A DNA stretch of 64,000 nt, taken from Nitrospirillum pindoramense. GTDB lineage: Bacteria; Pseudomonadota; Alphaproteobacteria; Azospirillales; Azospirillaceae. The DNA lies in assembly GCF_007827955.1 (NCBI RefSeq), contig NZ_VITR01000013.1:62001-126000 (forward strand), written 5' to 3'. The position numbers and the translations under genes are program-made. Position 1 is the first letter of the stretch. Every line of letters starts with the position of its first letter. The notes under the pieces were generated by a model, which had not been told where the DNA came from, did no database searches, and worked only from the letters and a program-made list of their open reading frames with translations. Below, in pieces: positions 61,166 through 64,000 of the stretch.

Positions 61166-61447
61166 ATGACCAAGTCGGAACTCATCATGCGGCTGGCGGA
61201 ACTCAATCCGCACCTCTACCAGCGCGACGTGGAAAAGATCGTCACCACCATCTTTGACGAGATCACCGAAGCCCTTGCCCGGGGCGACCGGGTGGAACTG
61301 CGCGGTTTCGGCGCCTTTTCCGTGAAGCGGCGCGACGCCCGCACGGGCCGCAACCCGCGCACCGGCCAAGCGGTGGACGTGGAGGAGAAGTTCATTCCCT
61401 TCTTCAAGACGGGCAAGCAACTGCGGGAGCAGTTGAACACGGATTGA
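61166..61447 (+). CDS. ihfB: integration host factor beta subunit
   Basis: A 93-residue DNA-bending protein. [61 protein letters not shown] with the conserved GRNPxTG arm, and [10 protein letters not shown]. Pairs with IHF alpha. AAGGGGGAA precedes the start. Located after rpsA, as in many alphaproteobacteria. Confidence 0.96.
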   Translation: MTKSELIMRLAELNPHLYQRDVEKIVTTIFDEITEALARGDRVELRGFGAFSVKRRDARTGRNPRTGQAVDVEEKFIPFFKTGKQLREQLNTD

Positions 61448-61565
61448 TCGGCCCCATTTGTGGTGCCCGGCCCCGGCGATCGCCGGGGCCCTCGTACGCC
61501 GCCATCGGGCGGCCGTCTTGATTCCGGGACGGCCCCAAGGCGGCCTTAAGTCAGTGGAGCGGCAG

Positions 61566-61940
61566 GTGTTGCGCTACCTTTCCTGGATCGTGTCCATCCC
61601 CCTGGCCCTGGTCGCCATCGATTTCGCCATCGTGAATGAAGAGGTGGTGAGGCTGGCGCTGTGGCCGCTGGACGGGGCCGTCGTGGCGCCCTCTTTCGCC
61701 GTGGTGTTCGTGTCCATGCTGGTGGGCTTCCTGGCCGGTGGCCTGGTGTCCTGGCTGTCGGCAGGCAAGCACCGCCGCGCCCTGCGCAAGGAACGGGCGC
61801 GGGGCGACCAGCTGCAGCGCGACCTGGATGCCGCCCGCCTCCATGCCGCCGATTTGGAAAAGCGCATCGCGGCCGCCGACCGCGCCGCGGGGGTGGCGGC
61901 CGCCCCGTCGTCCGACGTGCGGGTGATGTCGCTGCGCTAG
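61566..61940 (+). CDS. lapA: LapA domain (DUF1049) membrane protein
   Basis: A 124-residue protein with two N-terminal helices (YLSWIVSIPLALVAIDFAIV and FAVVFVSMLVGFLAGGLVSWL), then a charged coiled-coil (KERARGDQLQRDLDAARLHAADLEKRIAAAD). LapA helps regulate lipopolysaccharide assembly with LapB. The GTG at 61566 is chosen because GGAG lies 6 nt upstream; a GTG at 61554 is also in frame. Follows ihfB, the usual order. Confidence 0.85.
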   Translation: MLRYLSWIVSIPLALVAIDFAIVNEEVVRLALWPLDGAVVAPSFAVVFVSMLVGFLAGGLVSWLSAGKHRRALRKERARGDQLQRDLDAARLHAADLEKRIAAADRAAGVAAAPSSDVRVMSLR

Positions 61941-61948
61941 TTCGGTTT

Positions 61949-62045
61949 GCCCTCAAGCGCCGGGCGCGGCCATCCGGCCGCTTGGTTTCCTCGATTTCCA
62001 ACCCGCTGTCGCTCCCCGGAAATCTCCGGCGGATGCGGTCGCATC
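61949..62045 (+). repeat. three-stem interspersed repeat, copy F
   Basis: Stem 1 GCGGCC/GGCCGC with loop ATCC (61966-61981), stem 2 GATTTCC/GGAAATC (61993-61999, 62018-62024), stem 3 GATGC/GCATC with loop GGTC (62032-62045). Located between convergent genes. Confidence 0.85.
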
Positions 62046-62088
62046 TTACGGCGGCACGTCATGCCGCCGGTGCCAGGTACGGCGGTCC

Positions 62089-63015
62089 TCAGCGGGCCGC
62101 CTTTTCCTTTTCCGGCATGGCCTTCTCATCCGCCAGCCGCTTGTCCAGGCGGGCCGTCACCGCCTCGCCGTAGCGATGGCAGGCGGCCTCATCCACCAAG
62201 GGCAGGGTGGCGTTGGGGCCCAATCGCTTCCACATCTGCGAGGCGTCGGGGTGGGGCGTCAGCAGGATATCGCAGGGCAGGGCGGCCACGGTGGCGATGG
62301 CCTGGCGGAAGCGGGCCAGCACGCCGGGATGCGCCGCGTCGTCGGAATAGCGGTAGACGTCGTCGGTGTAGGCGCTGAGGCTGTCGGCGTAGACCATATG
62401 ATGGCAGCGGCCATCCTGGCAGCTGTCCCAGGTCCAGGTGGTGGCACCCGGCGTGTGCCCCGGCGTGGCGTGGGCGGTCAGCCGGATTGGCCCCAGGCTC
62501 ACCACCTCGCCATCCGCCAGCCGCTTCACCTGCGGGATGGCGGGGAAGCCGCCGATGCTCAGATATTGCGGATCGCCCCGGTCGCCCTTGCCATGCTCCA
62601 GCGCGTCGGCGGCCGCGGACAGCGCCATGACCGTGGCGCCCGAGTCGCGCCGCAACTGGTCGATACCGCCGGCATGGTCCAGATGCTCATGGCTGTTCAG
62701 GATGATGCGCACGTCCTTCATGCGGAAGCCCAGGGCGCGGATGTTGGCCTCGATCAGCGGGGCCGCCTTCTCCGTTGCGCCATCGATCAGCACATGGCCC
62801 TGGGGAGAGGTGATGAGGATGGAGGACAGGCCGCAGGTGCCGACGTACCAGGAGTCGGCATAGATGTGCAGCGGCGCCGCCGGCATGTTCCAGTCCGCCC
62901 CCTCCGGGCAGGCCGCCGCCGGGTGCGGGGGCGTCGTTCGGGCCGGCTCGGCCGCGAACGCGGGGGCAGCGGCGCCGCACAACAGAAGGGCGGCGACGGC
63001 GAGGCGCGGGGTCAT
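62089..63015 (-). CDS. exported subclass B3-like metallo-beta-lactamase-fold protein
   Basis: A 308-residue protein with a signal peptide (about 1-21, APAFAA). B3-type features: WYVGTCGLSSILITSPQGHVLIDGATEKAAPLI, NSHEHLDHAGGI (HxHxDH zinc motif complete), ATPGHTPGATTWTW, ADSLSAYTDDVYRY and LLTPHPDASQMW. B3 enzymes hydrolyse beta-lactams, but many relatives have other substrates, so resistance cannot be claimed. The start follows the signal peptide; the ribosome site is weak. Confidence 0.88.
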   Translation of the reverse strand: MTPRLAVAALLLCGAAAPAFAAEPARTTPPHPAAACPEGADWNMPAAPLHIYADSWYVGTCGLSSILITSPQGHVLIDGATEKAAPLIEANIRALGFRMKDVRIILNSHEHLDHAGGIDQLRRDSGATVMALSAAADALEHGKGDRGDPQYLSIGGFPAIPQVKRLADGEVVSLGPIRLTAHATPGHTPGATTWTWDSCQDGRCHHMVYADSLSAYTDDVYRYSDDAAHPGVLARFRQAIATVAALPCDILLTPHPDASQMWKRLGPNATLPLVDEAACHRYGEAVTARLDKRLADEKAMPEKEKAAR

Positions 63016-63074
63016 TGGGGCGATCCAGAGGCTGGAGAGAGAAACTTTCGCGTGTGTGATCGCCAATTCTGGCT

Positions 63075-63116
63075 AAAAAAGGGCGGCCGGCCCCTCGGGC
63101 CTGGCGCCGGCCGCCC
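63075..63116 (-). terminator. terminator of the DTW-domain gene
   Basis: GGGCGGCCGGC (63081-63091) and GCCGGCCGCCC (63106-63116); on the minus strand the hairpin is followed by TTTTTT. Lies directly after the stop at 63127. Confidence 0.85.
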
Positions 63117-63126
63117 CCATTTACTG

Positions 63127-63936
63127 CTACCGGGGCCGGCGCTTGCGGCCGCGCCAGTCGGGCTTGCGCGCGCCATCGGTCGAGGGTCGGTTGGCGGCGG
63201 CCTTTGGCGGGCGGTTGCCGCGCACGGCGCGATAGCGGTCCACCAGGGCGATGAAGGGGGCCCGGAGCCGTTCCACCAGGGTGTCGTCGCCCTCCAGCTT
63301 GGCCAAGGCGAAGGCCCCGGCCTCCAGCGTCGACACGCTTTCCCGTCGGGGTTCGCGCCGCAGGTTGCCATAGGCGGAGACGAAATCCGGATGGACGATC
63401 AGGCGGCGCAGCTTCAGCAGCCAGGCGTTACGCCACCACAGGGCCTTGGCCTGCGACCATGACCCGTCCAGCAGGATGAGTCCCTCCAGGTCGGCCAGCG
63501 CGGTCGGGTCCTCCACCGTCTGGCCCTTCTTGTCCACCAGCCGCACGGTTCCGGGCGGCGTGGCCGTGGCATCATCGCCGGAGCCCATGTAGAGCACGGC
63601 CCAGCGGCGCGGGTCGGCCTCCGCTCCCGCCTTGTCCCGGCCGAGCGCCTTGGCCAGGTTGGGCCAGGACAGGCCCACCTTCAGCCGGCCGCGCGCCAGC
63701 CCCAGGGTCAGCAGGCGGGCGCTGCCCAGTTCCACGTCCTGCTCCTGGGGATGCTGCAGCACCAGCACCTCCAGCCGCGTCTGGATGGGCTCGATGCCCT
63801 GGCAGACGCAGAGGTCCAGGGGTTTGGCGCAGCGCGGGCAGACAGCCGCCCCGTCGGCCAGATCCTGGGTGGGGGCCGCCGGGGCTGGGGCCGGGGGCGC
63901 GGGTTGTTCCACGGGCGGCGGGGTGTCTTCGGTCAT
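63127..63936 (-). CDS. DTW domain tRNA-uridine aminocarboxypropyltransferase-like protein
   Basis: A 269-residue protein. An acidic/Pro N-terminus leads to a zinc-like CPRCAKPLDLCVC and then the DTW domain: VLVLQHPQEQDVELGSARLL, LLDGSWSQAKALWWRN (the D-x-W signature in the form DGSW) and LRREPRRESVSTLEA. DTW proteins (TapT/TuaA type) make acp3U in tRNA. C-terminal Arg-rich tail. ATG at 63936 preferred over a TTG at 63948. The last 64 bp of the window hold only its upstream region. Confidence 0.85.
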   Translation of the reverse strand: MTEDTPPPVEQPAPPAPAPAAPTQDLADGAAVCPRCAKPLDLCVCQGIEPIQTRLEVLVLQHPQEQDVELGSARLLTLGLARGRLKVGLSWPNLAKALGRDKAGAEADPRRWAVLYMGSGDDATATPPGTVRLVDKKGQTVEDPTALADLEGLILLDGSWSQAKALWWRNAWLLKLRRLIVHPDFVSAYGNLRREPRRESVSTLEAGAFALAKLEGDDTLVERLRAPFIALVDRYRAVRGNRPPKAAANRPSTDGARKPDWRGRKRRPR

Positions 63937-64000
63937 ATCAACCAACAATCTCTTTCATGAATCCAACCCACGCCCACGCGTTCCTCCCCGACATCCTGCG

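Noticed and set aside
62089-63015. Calling the B3-like protein a beta-lactam resistance gene
   Set aside because: Zinc motifs are complete, but fold alone does not show substrate; many B3-like proteins are not lactamases.

Overview
The window is 64 kb of gene-dense, high-GC DNA from an alphaproteobacterium, most likely a Rhodospirillales/Azospirillaceae-type organism. This is inferred from gene families and gene order: the aroA-cmk-rpsA-ihfB-lapA block, the FYDLN_acid (TIGR02300) protein beside it, a DUF1150-Hsp20 pair next to groESL, a CIRCE element, argD-argF-hslO, and alphaproteobacterial-style tRNAs. No rRNA, CRISPR array, IS transposase or phage module was seen.

Layout. 0-4.1 kb: envelope/redox cluster (DUF3034 protein, exported truncated haemoglobin, FAS1 protein, ECF sigma factor with a cupin anti-sigma, small cupredoxin). 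4.2-9.7 kb: ICMT-like methyltransferase, ExoD, an unknown protein, a large GAF sensor kinase. 9.7-11.75 kb: ornithine decarboxylase with a long structured leader, then a gene-free stretch holding a probable structured RNA with a strong terminator. 11.9-20.7 kb: complete cytochrome c maturation locus ccmABCDEFGHI, interrupted by a DUF1778/GNAT toxin-antitoxin pair between ccmB and ccmC and by a dispersed repeat at the 5' end of ccmH. 20.9-27.1 kb: diguanylate cyclase, upp, two divergent beta-propeller proteins, a CNNM/CBS protein. 27.3-30.4 kb: groES-groEL under CIRCE control, DUF1150 and Hsp20. 31-34.5 kb: folE, apaG, an acetyltransferase, tRNA-Gly. 34.9-39.5 kb: a six-gene apparent operon (YeiH, exported MBL-fold protein, Cys-containing peptide precursor, MNIO/DUF692, DUF2063 partner, DoxX), a metal-binding RiPP locus of the HvfABC/bufferin type. 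39.7-49.7 kb: mainly housekeeping genes plus a pair of paralogous unknown proteins and a bactofilin. 49.8-55.5 kb: M14 peptidase, then an AAA ATPase/TPR two-gene operon whose second gene contains ten near-identical 123-bp repeats and ends beside two identical tRNA-Ala genes. 56-64 kb: TIGR02300 protein, an EPSP-synthase homologue that appears to have lost its active site, cmk, rpsA, ihfB, lapA, a B3-like metallo-beta-lactamase-fold protein, and a DTW-domain protein.

Most unusual signals: (1) a dispersed repeat of about 70-115 bp found six times in both orientations, whose three predicted stems vary in sequence but stay base-paired while two small loops stay constant (ATCC and GGTC); (2) the MNIO RiPP operon with an unusual precursor and upstream partners; (3) the ATPase/TPR operon with a homogenised repeat array beside tRNA genes; (4) a degenerate aroA at the canonical locus; (5) a candidate leader peptide plus tandem hairpins upstream of ornithine decarboxylase, and a multi-stem RNA candidate next to it.
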